A stretch of DNA of 64,000 nucleotides from assembly GCA_018816865.1 (NCBI GenBank), contig JAHIUW010000009.1, forward strand, positions 1 through 64,000, in the 5' to 3' direction. Numbering within the stretch: position 1 is the first letter of the stretch; each line of letters opens with the position of its first letter. Below the pieces are notes generated by a model. That model had not been told where the DNA came from, did no database searches, and saw nothing but the letters and a program-made list of their open reading frames with translations. Origin of the DNA: Pseudomonadota bacterium (GTDB lineage: Bacteria; Desulfobacterota; Desulfovibrionia; Desulfovibrionales; Desulfovibrionaceae). Shown here piece by piece: positions 1-8,607 of this stretch. A program made the translations under genes and the position numbers.

Positions 1-19
1 CCTTCTTCCTCGTGGTCAT
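1..19 (-). CDS. Start of an unidentified gene running off the left edge
   Basis: Only the first six codons (MTTRKK) are inside the window. The ATG at 19-17 on the minus strand is preceded by a good AGGAGA ribosome site seven to eight bases upstream. It lies about 95 bases downstream of the rtcB stop on the same strand, so it is probably the next gene of an rtcB transcript. The frame is also open back to the rtcB stop, so a longer upstream start is possible. No function can be assigned. Confidence 0.35.
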
Positions 20-115
20 GACGTTCTCCTGGCTTGAGGTTTCGGTGAAGTTTCGCAACTCCAGCCGTACCCCAACCAAGGGCGGCATGACCACGTTCAC
101 TTTTGTGGCCAACTG

Positions 116-1237
116 TCAGGTGATAACCATCTCACTACACCCCTTCACCACCAGCACCGGCCTGAAATGGTCGATCACGTCCACCAGCACCCCGTCCTGG
201 GCTTTTAGTACATCATCGATCTTCTTGTAGGCGTCCGGGGCCTCGTCCAGCAGTCTGGGCTCCACCGGGGCCACGATGCCCTCCATCTGGGCCATGAAGC
301 TGCGGAAGTCGATGGCCTGGCGGGCCTTTTTGCGGCTCATGGTCCGTCCGGCCCCGTGCGAGGCCGAGCATAGGAAAAATTCGTTGCCCAGGCCGCGCGT
401 GATCCAGACCCCGTCACGCATGTTGGCCGGGATGATGCCCAACTGTCCGCTCTCCGCCGGGGTTGCGCCCTTACGGTGCAGGACCCCGGCGGGGGTGATC
501 TCGGCGTGGTTGTGGTTCTCGTTGATCATGCCCTGCATCAGGTCCTCGCCCAGTCCCAGCGCTTCCAGGCAACGGCGCATCATGGCGGCGCGATTCTCCA
601 GGGCGTACTCCAGCGCCCATTCCATGTCCTGCACATAGGCCCTGGCAATGGCCGAATCCACCGGCACCGGGCCCTTCGTCTTCTTCATATAATAATCGCC
701 GATCTGCCAGCCCGGGTGGCGCGAGCCGCTGTGGATGGTGATCCCCACGATGTCGTAGGGGTTCACGCCGATCTCGATGAAATGGTTTCCACCGCCCAGG
801 GTGCCCAGTTGGATGGGGGCCTTTTCGCGCACCACGTCGTTCAGTTTCCCGTCGCCCGAGACGTTGGGGAATTTGTCGAAGCCGGTCTTCTTTTTGTGGG
901 TCTCAAAACCCACGGGGATCAGCTGCAGAATTCGGTTATAGACCTGATGCAGGTCGGGCAGTTCGGCCAGGGGCTTTTCCGTCAAGACGTGGCACATGCC
1001 GCAGCCGATGTCGTAGCCCACGGCCCCGGGCCAGATGTGCCCGTCCAGCAGGGCGACCCCGCCGATGGGCAGGTCGTAGCCCACATGCACGTCGGGCATG
1101 ATGGCCAGCACCTTCAGGCAGGGCAGGGCCAAGGTCCGCTCGATCTGTTCGCGCGCACCGCCCTCGATCTGCTCCAGGGGGATGGTCAGGCGTAGCCTGT
1201 CGTTGGTGACTGCTCTTTTGTGCTTCTTTGCGGGCAC
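116..1237 (-). CDS. rtcB: RNA-splicing ligase RtcB
   Basis: RtcB joins RNA 2',3'-cyclic phosphate ends to 5'-OH ends using GTP and Mn2+, acting in tRNA or rRNA repair in the cytoplasm. The 373-residue protein shows the family's metal and guanylate motifs in order: PDVHVG near residue 49, GYDIGCGM with the metal-binding Cys at about 80, GGGNHFIE, SGSRHPG, and HGAGR holding the His that becomes guanylylated. The GTG start at 1237 is chosen because an AGGAGAA site sits just upstream; the frame stays open further upstream, but that extra 128-residue stretch is low-complexity and lies antisense to the neighbouring gene. No rtcA is visible nearby. The gene is divergent from the DUF4197 gene. Identity is firm; the biological substrate is unknown. 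Confidence 0.95.
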   Translation of the reverse strand: MPAKKHKRAVTNDRLRLTIPLEQIEGGAREQIERTLALPCLKVLAIMPDVHVGYDLPIGGVALLDGHIWPGAVGYDIGCGMCHVLTEKPLAELPDLHQVYNRILQLIPVGFETHKKKTGFDKFPNVSGDGKLNDVVREKAPIQLGTLGGGNHFIEIGVNPYDIVGITIHSGSRHPGWQIGDYYMKKTKGPVPVDSAIARAYVQDMEWALEYALENRAAMMRRCLEALGLGEDLMQGMINENHNHAEITPAGVLHRKGATPAESGQLGIIPANMRDGVWITRGLGNEFFLCSASHGAGRTMSRKKARQAIDFRSFMAQMEGIVAPVEPRLLDEAPDAYKKIDDVLKAQDGVLVDVIDHFRPVLVVKGCSEMVIT

Positions 1238-1400
1238 TGCGGGTTCTCCTGATATCAACGGCGATGGCGCACTGTTCGCCGCTCCTGCGGGCTTCCTTCG
1301 CCCCCCGAGCATAGCAAAAAACAGCGCAGGGTTCATTGAATAGTGGTTCTTGCATTGTTCTGCTGCTAGTCTGGGGATAACCGTTTTGGAGGTAAGGCTT

Positions 1401-2171
1401 ATGATCTGCTCCCGCAAGCTCAATATCCTGGTTTTATTGGCTGTCATGGTTGCGCTGACGCCCTTGGCCGCGCGCGGTGGCTGGCTGGACAAGGTCAAGG
1501 AGGTCGCCCCGGTCATCATGGACGGTGGCAGTGGATCGTCAAAGACAGTGACGAACCTGACCTCCAGCGAAGTCATCTCCGGCCTGAAGGAGGCCCTCAA
1601 TGTGGCCGTGGACAAGGCCACGTCGTTCCTGGGGAGTCCCGGAGGCTATCTGGACAACCTCGAGGTGCGCATTCCCATGCCCGCGTCCCTGACCAAGGCC
1701 GAGCAACTGGCCCGCACCCTGGGTAAGGACAAGTTGGCCGACGAATTCATCACCTCCATGAATCGCGCCGCGGAGCAGGCCGCGCCCGAGACCGTCTCCA
1801 TCCTGAGCGACGCCATCAGCAAGATGAGTTTCGACGATGCGCGGGCCATCCTGAACGGTCCGGACAACGCGGCCACCAAGTATTTCGAGCGCACCAGCTC
1901 CAAGGCCCTGATGGCGCGCATCCGGCCCATCGTGGAAAAGGCCACGGATTCCGTGGGCGTGACCAGCAAGTACAAGAGCTTTACGGGCGGGGTCTCGGCC
2001 CTTGGGGCAGTCACCGGGATGCAAGTGGACGATCTGGACGGCTACGTCACGGACAAGGCCGTTGCCGGGCTGTTCGTGGTCATGGCCCGCGAGGAAAAGC
2101 AGATCCGCGAGAACCCCGTGGCTAGGACCACGGACCTGTTGCGTAAGGTCTTCGGTTCCAGCAGCAAGTAG
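1401..2171 (+). CDS. DUF4197 family exported protein
   Basis: This 256-residue protein starts with a clear Sec signal peptide (positively charged MICSRK, then a hydrophobic stretch ending near LAARG). The mature part matches the DUF4197 pattern as I know it: an alternating helix-rich protein with SSxEVxxGLKEAL near the N-terminus, a P-MP stretch, and a C-terminal VxAREEKxIRxNPxARTTxLLRKVFG block. The ATG at 1401 follows a GGAGGT site seven bases upstream. Function is not known for the family; a periplasmic location is inferred from the signal peptide. It stands alone, divergent from rtcB, and ends at a strong hairpin terminator. Confidence 0.8.
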   Translation: MICSRKLNILVLLAVMVALTPLAARGGWLDKVKEVAPVIMDGGSGSSKTVTNLTSSEVISGLKEALNVAVDKATSFLGSPGGYLDNLEVRIPMPASLTKAEQLARTLGKDKLADEFITSMNRAAEQAAPETVSILSDAISKMSFDDARAILNGPDNAATKYFERTSSKALMARIRPIVEKATDSVGVTSKYKSFTGGVSALGAVTGMQVDDLDGYVTDKAVAGLFVVMAREEKQIRENPVARTTDLLRKVFGSSSK

Positions 2172-2199
2172 TGGCGACAAAGCATCAAAGAATGCGAAA

Positions 2200-2234
2200 C
2201 GCCCCCCGGCAGCCATGCGTTGCCGGGGGGCGTT
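2200..2234 (+). terminator. Hairpin terminator after the DUF4197 gene
   Basis: A perfect 12-bp GC-rich stem (CGCCCCCCGGCA / TGCCGGGGGGCG) with a nine-base loop lies 28 bases after the stop codon. It is followed by a weak T-rich stretch (TTGATGTCTT). Confidence 0.75.
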
Positions 2235-2289
2235 GATGTCTTATTGAGGCCTTGCGCCGGGAGGACCGCCACGTTGATGACGGTCGGCC

Positions 2290-2330
2290 TTGAAAAAGAG
2301 AAAGGCTCATGACGACCGCCGCCATGAGCC
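2290..2330 (-). terminator. Terminator of the kbl-tdh operon
   Basis: On the minus strand an eight-bp stem (GGCTCATG / CATGAGCC, 2304-2311 and 2323-2330) is followed by TTTCTCTTTTT. It lies about 60 bases after the tdh stop, in the right place and orientation to end the operon. Confidence 0.75.
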
Positions 2331-2391
2331 CTTCTCGTACGTCAGTTGCGCTTCATTCGTGGAGGTGAATGAGGCGCGCGTGTATCAATAT

Positions 2392-3426
<1,035 letters not shown>

Positions 3427-3440
3427 GGCAAAGACCTCCA

Positions 3441-4631
3441 TCAGTTGATGACTCCCAGTGTGCGCCCCACCTTGATGAAGGCGTCCACCGCACGATCGAT
3501 CTGTTCCGGGGTGTGGGCGGCGGACATCTGGGTGCGGATGCGCGCCTTGTCCTTGGGCACCACGGGAAAGCTGAAGCCGATGACGTAGATGCCTTCTTCG
3601 AGCAGCCCGGCGGCCATGCTCTGGGCCAGGATCGCGTCACCCAGCATCACGGGGATGATGGCGTGTTCGCCCGGGACCAGGTCGAATCCGGCCTCCTGCA
3701 TCCGGCTGCGGAAATGGCGGCTGTTGGCGGCCAGGCGTTCGCGCAGCTCCGTGGTCCCGGACAGCATGTCCAGCACCGCGATGGATGTGGCCGCGATGAC
3801 CGGGGCCAGGGTGTTGGAAAAGAGATACGGGCGCGAGCGTTGCCTGAGCCATTGCACGATCTCCCTGCGCCCGGAGGTGTAGCCCCCGGAGGCACCGCCC
3901 AGGGCCTTGCCCAGGGTGCCGGTGATGATGTCCACCCGACCCATGACCCCGCAGTGCTCGTGTGTGCCCCGGCCCGTCTGGCCCACGAAGCCCACGGCAT
4001 GGGAATCGTCCACCATGACCAGGGCCTGGTATTTGTCGGCCAGGTCGCAGATGGCGGCCAGATCGGCGATGATGCCGTCCATGGAGAAGACGCCGTCGGT
4101 GACGATGAGCTTGGTGCGGCAGCCTTCGGCCTCCTTGAGCTGTGTCTCCAGGTCGGCCATGTCGTTGTTGGCGTAGCGAAAGCGCTTGGCCTTGCACAGA
4201 CGTACGCCGTCGATGATCGAGGCGTGGTTCAGGGCGTCGGAGATGATGGCGTCCTCGGGGCCGAGGAGGGCCTCGAACAACCCGCCGTTGGCGTCGAAAC
4301 AGGAGCCGTAGAGGATGGTCTCCTCGGTGCCCAGGAACTCGGTGAGTCTCTTTTCCAGGGCGGTGTGGATGTCCTGGGTGCCGCAGATGAAGCGCACCGA
4401 GGACATGCCGAAGCCGTATTTGTCCAAGGCCGCCTTGGCCGTCTGGACCAGCTGCGGGTGGTTGGACAGTCCAAGGTAGTTGTTGGCGCAGAAGTTGAGG
4501 ACCTCGGGACCGTTCTGGACGGTGATGGCCGCCTGCTGCGGCGAGGTGATGATCCTCTCTTCCTTATAAAGACCTTCGCGGCGCAGCTGTTCGGTGTCCG
4601 CGGCCAGACGCTGGAGAAGGGGGTGGCGCAT
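3441..4631 (-). CDS. kbl: 2-amino-3-ketobutyrate CoA ligase (glycine C-acetyltransferase)
   Basis: Kbl is the PLP enzyme that cleaves 2-amino-3-ketobutyrate with CoA to glycine and acetyl-CoA, consuming the product of Tdh. The 396-residue length is typical. Visible family motifs include [10 protein letters not shown] near residue 50, SHAVGF after the DD cofactor residues around 208-214, and the PLP lysine in [11 protein letters not shown] (Lys242). A GGAGGA site lies six bases before the ATG. It is the first gene of the kbl-tdh operon and is divergent from an Lrp/AsnC-type regulator, which is the likely local regulator. Confidence 0.97.
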   Translation of the reverse strand: MRHPLLQRLAADTEQLRREGLYKEERIITSPQQAAITVQNGPEVLNFCANNYLGLSNHPQLVQTAKAALDKYGFGMSSVRFICGTQDIHTALEKRLTEFLGTEETILYGSCFDANGGLFEALLGPEDAIISDALNHASIIDGVRLCKAKRFRYANNDMADLETQLKEAEGCRTKLIVTDGVFSMDGIIADLAAICDLADKYQALVMVDDSHAVGFVGQTGRGTHEHCGVMGRVDIITGTLGKALGGASGGYTSGRREIVQWLRQRSRPYLFSNTLAPVIAATSIAVLDMLSGTTELRERLAANSRHFRSRMQEAGFDLVPGEHAIIPVMLGDAILAQSMAAGLLEEGIYVIGFSFPVVPKDKARIRTQMSAAHTPEQIDRAVDAFIKVGRTLGVIN

Positions 4632-4692
4632 ATGGGTCCTCCATGGACATGCTTTGTTTCTTGTTTGGACGAAATCACAGCTTTAAATTACT

Positions 4693-4720
4693 TGTCAAGA
4701 ATATTTAATGAGCGTTCATT
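4693..4720 (-). promoter_or_regulatory. Candidate kbl promoter -35 box with adjacent operator-like palindrome
   Basis: On the minus strand a perfect TTGACA lies at 4698-4693; the matching -10 is poor. Just upstream of it is the inverted repeat AATGAGCGTTCATT (4707-4720, five-base arms). A weak -10 and a palindrome abutting the -35 suggest an activated promoter, plausibly by the divergent Lrp-type protein. This is inference. Confidence 0.4.
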
Positions 4721-4779
4721 GCGCGTTTCGTAATTCAGTCGCATAAAAATGGAAAAACCCGATAGCAGAATAACACAGT

Positions 4780-4809
4780 TTGACGTGGCTGTATGCCAGG
4801 GCCTATGAT
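4780..4809 (+). promoter_or_regulatory. Sigma-70-type promoter of the Lrp/AsnC regulator gene
   Basis: TTGACG (4780-4785) and TATGAT (4804-4809) are separated by 18 bases, a near-consensus housekeeping promoter. Transcription would start near 4816, giving a leader of about 50 bases before the ATG at 4866. Confidence 0.65.
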
Positions 4810-4865
4810 CCGCGAAAATCGATTATGTGGTTCAGAGAAAAGCGGATGCGAACTAAGGAGAGACG

Positions 4866-5339
4866 ATGGAAGAGAGGAAGCTCATTCTGGACGAGATCGA
4901 TCGGGGGATTATTGAGGAACTGCAGGTCAACGGGCGCGAGTCCTACAAGAGCATCGCGCGCAAGCTCGGCGTCTCCGACGGTACGGTCCGTCTGAGGACC
5001 GAACGCATGATCCGCGCCGGGTATCTGCGTATTTCCGCCTCGGTGAACCCCCTGTTTTTCGAGAATACCGTGACGGCCCTGGTGGGTATCAACCTCGAGC
5101 GTCGCGCCGATCGTGCCCTGATGGAGCAGTTGGCGGCCATCCCCGGGGTGCAATCCGTGATCAACGCCACGGGCCGCTACGATCTGATGGTTGAGGTCTC
5201 CGTGTCCTCGCGTCGTGGCCTGCGCCGGTTCCTGGTGGATGGCCTGTCGGACATCGGCGGGGTGATTGCTTCGGAGAGCTACGTCTATCTGGATGCCATG
5301 GGCAAGTGGGTGGAACAGAAGGAGGACGCAAGCGATTGA
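4866..5339 (+). CDS. Lrp/AsnC family transcriptional regulator
   Basis: A 157-residue DNA-binding protein of the feast/famine type. Residues 8-60 form the AsnC-type helix-turn-helix (LDEIDRGIIEELQVNGRES..., then SIARKLGVSDGTVRLR), and the C-terminal half is the ligand-binding AsnC domain, with the typical GRYDLMVEV strand near residue 102. The start has AAGGAGA just upstream. It is transcribed divergently from kbl-tdh, so it probably controls threonine catabolism and may sense an amino acid; both points are inference from position. The last codons of the gene lie inside one arm of a large palindromic repeat. Confidence 0.9.
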   Translation: MEERKLILDEIDRGIIEELQVNGRESYKSIARKLGVSDGTVRLRTERMIRAGYLRISASVNPLFFENTVTALVGINLERRADRALMEQLAAIPGVQSVINATGRYDLMVEVSVSSRRGLRRFLVDGLSDIGGVIASESYVYLDAMGKWVEQKEDASD

Positions 5340-5454
5340 AAGACGCATGATTGCTGCGTTGCTTCAAAAACATCAAATCCTCACGTACGCTAAGTACGTT
5401 TCGGCCTTGATATTTTTTCGCGCCTTGCACTCTTACCTTTTTGAATCGCTTGCG
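5328..5454. repeat. Palindromic repeat element overlapping the regulator's stop codon
   Basis: An imperfect inverted repeat of about 127 bases. The outer arms are GCAAGCGATTGAAAG (5328-5342) and CTTTTTGAATCGCTTGC (5438-5454); inside are ATCAA/TTGAT and ACGTACG/AGTACGT pairings around 5375-5420. The left arm includes the last three codons and the stop of the Lrp-type gene. It resembles the REP-like long hairpins found in many copies in delta-proteobacterial genomes, and a related element is at 6684-6809. Confidence 0.7.
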
Positions 5455-5568
5455 TATGGAATGAAGTCAGCACGTTGCGCCTAACATCCACCCCTTTTTG
5501 AGACACTTGCGCGTGGGATGAAGTTAGCATTTCGTGCTTTGCACGCTTTAGTTTTTGAATCGCTTGCT
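5438..5568. repeat. 57-base tandem repeat, about 2.3 copies
   Basis: The sequence TTTTTGAATCGCTTGCG at 5438 recurs in diverged form at 5495 (TTTTTGAGACACTTGCG) and at 5552 (TTTTTGAATCGCTTGC), exactly 57 bases apart each time. The first two units also share a GGAATGAAGTCAGCA / GGGATGAAGTTAGCA block. The array is a tandem duplication of the right arm of the palindromic element at 5328-5454 and fills the space before the next gene. Confidence 0.75.
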
Positions 5569-5657
5569 TGAGAGCTACGAGAGTTTCATTCAAGAGGCGG
5601 TGTTTCCAACCGAAGACAAGGGTTGCCAAGGCTTCCCAAGGGGATTATCTGGCCCTC

Positions 5658-6461
5658 ATGTTTTGCGATAATGAAAAATGCAAGCGGTGTGGCGCGTGCG
5701 TGGCCGAGTGCCCGTTCGAGGTCGTTGTCGAGGATCGTGAAGGCTTTCCCAGGCTGCGGCCTGCGGCCAAGAAACTCTGTATCGGCTGTGGGCATTGTGT
5801 GGCCATCTGCCCGGTGGGGGCGCTGACCCTGCCGGACCTGCCTGTGGCCCCGCGCATGGGGCCGGATGACTGTCCCGTGGTGGAGCGCGCCTGGATCATC
5901 GACGCTGGGCAAGCTGCCCAGTTCATCGGCACCCGCCGTTCCACCCGCACCTATCGCGACAAGACCATCCCAGGGGAAGTCATGGAGCGCCTCTTCGAGG
6001 TGGCTGCCCAGGCCCCCAGCGCGCACAACTCCCAAACCGTGCACTGGTCCGTGACCCGCACACCCGAGGCCACTCGTCGCTTGGCCGGGCTGGTGGTGGA
6101 ATACATGGAACGGATGAAGGTCTTTCCGGGCATCGTTCGCCATTGGAATAACGGTCGGGACATCGTCCTGCGCGGGGCTCCGCACGTGGCCGTGGCCTGT
6201 GCGCCCATGGACAGCCTGAGCCCCTGCGAGAACAGCTGCGTGGCCGCCTCGTATCTGGAACTGGCCGCCCATGCCGAGGGTCTGGGCGCGTGCTGGGCGG
6301 GTTTTTTGCAGGACGCCGCCAAGGATTACGAACCCCTGCGTTTGGCCATCAAGGTCCCCGAGGGTCATCAGGTCTACGCGGCCATGATGCTCGGTTACCC
6401 CAAATTCCGCTACAAGCGCATTCCCTGCCGCAAAGGCGCGGACATCCACTGGCTCGACTAG
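5658..6461 (+). CDS. Nitroreductase family protein with N-terminal ferredoxin domain
   Basis: The 267-residue protein begins with two [4Fe-4S] cluster motifs (Cys 8, 11, 14, 18 and Cys 41, 44, 47, 51) followed by an FMN-type nitroreductase domain from about residue 88, recognisable by TRRSTRTYRDK, AAQAPSAHNSQTVHW and the C-terminal MMLGYPKFRYKRIP. The iron-sulfur part would pass electrons to the flavin; the substrate is unknown. The ATG at 5658 is chosen because it begins just before the first cluster motif; its ribosome site is weak (AAGGGG about 14 bases upstream). A tandem repeat lies immediately upstream, so the promoter may be within or next to repeated DNA. Confidence 0.88.
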   Translation: MFCDNEKCKRCGACVAECPFEVVVEDREGFPRLRPAAKKLCIGCGHCVAICPVGALTLPDLPVAPRMGPDDCPVVERAWIIDAGQAAQFIGTRRSTRTYRDKTIPGEVMERLFEVAAQAPSAHNSQTVHWSVTRTPEATRRLAGLVVEYMERMKVFPGIVRHWNNGRDIVLRGAPHVAVACAPMDSLSPCENSCVAASYLELAAHAEGLGACWAGFLQDAAKDYEPLRLAIKVPEGHQVYAAMMLGYPKFRYKRIPCRKGADIHWLD

Positions 6462-6618
6462 GGCCGATTCTTTCTGGGTTTCTTTGAATTGTTCAGGCCG
6501 GGTGGCGAATGCTGCTCGGCCTTTTCGTTGTCTCCAGGCTAAGGTCCCGCGCGGTGGGCAGGGTGGGATTTACCATGAGCGGGACCTGAGGGGGTCGCTA
6601 TTGAAAAGTGTTGTCACG

Positions 6619-6660
6619 CAGGCTGCTCAAAAATCGTTGGATGCAAGGCGCAAGAGCAAC
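6619..6660. repeat. Truncated copy of the palindromic repeat's left arm
   Basis: CAGGCTGCTCAAAAATCG followed by GGATGCAAGGCGCAAGAGCAA is a diverged copy of the left arm of the complete element at 6684-6809, offset by 65 bases. It has no matching right arm. Confidence 0.6.
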
Positions 6661-6683
6661 CATCTCTTGAAAATCCTTTTGGG

Positions 6684-6809
6684 CAGGTTGTTCAAAAAGC
6701 GCCGGATGCGAGAAGCAAAACAAGTTCAAGCTCGACGTGTATCAGAGACATACGCAAGAGTTTGAACTTGTTGCCGCGTCGAAGCAGACGGTGCTTTTTC
6801 AACGACCTG
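6684..6809. repeat. Complete palindromic repeat element abutting the sixA stop codon
   Basis: A 126-base inverted repeat. Outer arms CAGGTTGTTCAAAAAGC (6684-6700) and GCTTTTTCAACGACCTG (6793-6809), and perfect inner arms AACAAGTTCAA (6719-6729) and TTGAACTTGTT (6762-6772), enclose a CGTGTAT/CATACG centre. It ends one base before the sixA stop codon. The structure could act as a terminator or RNA-stability hairpin for both convergent genes. Confidence 0.8.
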
Positions 6810-7298
6810 TCAGCGGCCTGCGATGAGTTGCAGCTGCATCGGCGACAGCATCCAGCGCAGCTGGGCCGTGTCCGTGGGTAGGCGCTCGGCGTCGATGCGT
6901 AGCAGCCCGCCGTTTTCGATGCCCAGGCGCAGGCGGCCATGGCCGCTGATGAGGTGCGAGGCCAGCCGCTCCAGATTGGGCAGGTGCCCGGCGATGAATA
7001 TGGAATCGGCCCCGAGGTTGCGCAGGAACTCCATGGTTTCTTCGGGGCGGGTCATGGCCTTGACCGACTCGCTAAGGGTCAGGCAGTCGTTCGGCAGCCC
7101 CAGGGCCATGGCCACGGCCTCGGCGGTCTGCATGGCCCGCAGCTTGGGACTGCTGACGATGGCGTCGAATCCCAGGCCCAGGTTGCGCACGGCGGTGGCG
7201 CTTTTACGTATCTGGTCCCTGCCCACCGGAGACAGGGGCTGGTCTGGGTCGATTTCCTTGGACAGGTAGGTGCCATGCTGCATCAAGTAGAGTTCCAT
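6810..7298 (-). CDS. sixA: SixA-like phosphohistidine phosphatase (histidine phosphatase superfamily)
   Basis: A 162-residue protein of the small SixA branch, which removes phosphate from phosphohistidine on proteins. Residues 1-10 carry the catalytic motif as MQHG, with Gln where the usual motif has Arg (RHG). SSPKLRAMQTAEAVA near residue 49 and IAGHLPNLERL near 121, with the second catalytic His, are typical. The start is supported by AGGAG eight bases upstream. The QHG form also occurs in some SixA relatives as far as I recall, so activity is still likely but not certain. No phosphorelay partner is adjacent. Confidence 0.82.
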   Translation of the reverse strand: MELYLMQHGTYLSKEIDPDQPLSPVGRDQIRKSATAVRNLGLGFDAIVSSPKLRAMQTAEAVAMALGLPNDCLTLSESVKAMTRPEETMEFLRNLGADSIFIAGHLPNLERLASHLISGHGRLRLGIENGGLLRIDAERLPTDTAQLRWMLSPMQLQLIAGR

Positions 7299-7431
7299 GG
7301 ACCGCTCCTGGCTGTAGTTTGGGGGATTCTAGCAGAGGGGAAAGCGGGGAGCAACGGCCTCCCCATTCCTTTCATGTTTCTTGCATTAGACTTAGAACTG
7401 GGAAGGCTTTTCTTTTCGTCCGAGGGTGATT

Positions 7432-8607
7432 GTGAAACGGTTGCTAAAAAATTTTGCTATTTCAAGGCGTAAGGCCCTGGGTTCGCTGGCTGTGCTCTCT
7501 GTCGCCGCGTTGACGCCCGGGGTGCTGACCGCTGCTGCCTGGGCCGGTTCAACGGCCCTGGAATTCGGACTTCGGGCTCAGGACCTGCTGGCCGCTGGCG
7601 ATGCGCCCAGGGCCGTCGGGACACTGGAAAAGGCCCTGTCCCTGTCCCCCGAGGACCCCTGGTTGCAGGGGCTGTTGGGCAGGGCGCGCCTTGGTGCCGG
7701 GGACCGTCGCGGGGCACTTGCGGCCTTCCGCCGAGCCGTCTCTCTGGACCCCGGGGACAGCTATTCCCGGATGATGGCCGAGCGCATCACCCAGACCCCG
7801 TTGCCGCCCGTCGTAGCCCAGCGCATTCGCAGTCCCAGCGCCCTGGACCGCCGGGCCGCGCAGGAACGCAGCGAGGCGGTCTCCCGCGCCCAGGCCGCAG
7901 GCCAGGACTCGGGCAGGTTTACCTTACGCCGGGTGATGCTGGACCCGGGGCACGGTGGTTTCGATCCCGGGGCCGTGGGCCTGGGCGGGTTGATGGAAAA
8001 GGACGTGACCCTGGACCTTGCCCTGCGCACCGAGAGTATCCTGGCGAGCACCGCGCCGGGTCTCAAGGTCTACCTGACGCGCCGGGAGGACTACTATCTG
8101 CCCCTGTCCGCCCGCACGGCGGAGGCCAATCGCTTTTCCGCCGATGTCTTCGTCTCCCTGCACATCAATGCTGGGGAGCGCCGTGGGGCCAATGGGGTAG
8201 AGACCTATTCCTGCTCTGAAAAGGCCTCCAGCCGGGAGGCGGAACGCTTGGCGGCCTTCGAGAATTCCGTGCTCAAGCTGGACAACGGGAAGCAGGCCCG
8301 GCCTGGATTCCTGGACATGGAGGAGCTGCTCTTTCGCTTCGAGCGTCGCCGCTACTGGGATGCCGGTGCACGCGCTGCCCGGCGGGTGCAGACGGTCCTG
8401 GCGGGGATGTTACCCATGCCCGACCGGGGGGTGCAGAGCGCCGATTTTTACGTGCTGCGCAAGGCGCGGATGCCGTCCCTGCTGCTGGAGACGGGGTTCG
8501 TCTCCAATCCCCAGGAAGAGGCCGCGCTCAAGCGAGCGGAGCACCGTGAGCGGGTGGCCTTGGCGCTGGCCGCGGCCGTTGCCGGACTGTACCGGGAGGG
8601 CGTGTGA
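7432..8607 (+). CDS. N-acetylmuramoyl-L-alanine amidase with TPR repeats
   Basis: A 391-residue exported enzyme that cleaves the amide bond between muramic acid and the peptide in peptidoglycan. The N-terminus has an ISRRKALGSL motif and a hydrophobic run ending at AWA, resembling a Tat signal as in E. coli AmiA/AmiC. TPR-like repeats follow at about residues 45-115. The Amidase_3 domain starts with MLDPGHGGFDPGA and shows zinc-binding residues in DPGHGG, the Glu in EKDVTLDLA, and SLHIN, ending with LLETGFVSN. GTG at 7432 is used because GAGGGTGAT lies six bases before it. The stop overlaps the next gene, so the two are translationally coupled. Confidence 0.92.
   Translation: MKRLLKNFAISRRKALGSLAVLSVAALTPGVLTAAAWAGSTALEFGLRAQDLLAAGDAPRAVGTLEKALSLSPEDPWLQGLLGRARLGAGDRRGALAAFRRAVSLDPGDSYSRMMAERITQTPLPPVVAQRIRSPSALDRRAAQERSEAVSRAQAAGQDSGRFTLRRVMLDPGHGGFDPGAVGLGGLMEKDVTLDLALRTESILASTAPGLKVYLTRREDYYLPLSARTAEANRFSADVFVSLHINAGERRGANGVETYSCSEKASSREAERLAAFENSVLKLDNGKQARPGFLDMEELLFRFERRRYWDAGARAARRVQTVLAGMLPMPDRGVQSADFYVLRKARMPSLLLETGFVSNPQEEAALKRAEHRERVALALAAAVAGLYREGV

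Noticed and set aside
1238-1621. Long N-terminal extension of rtcB
   Set aside because: The 128 extra residues have no family similarity, overlap a gene on the other strand and lie upstream of a strong ribosome site with GTG at 1237.
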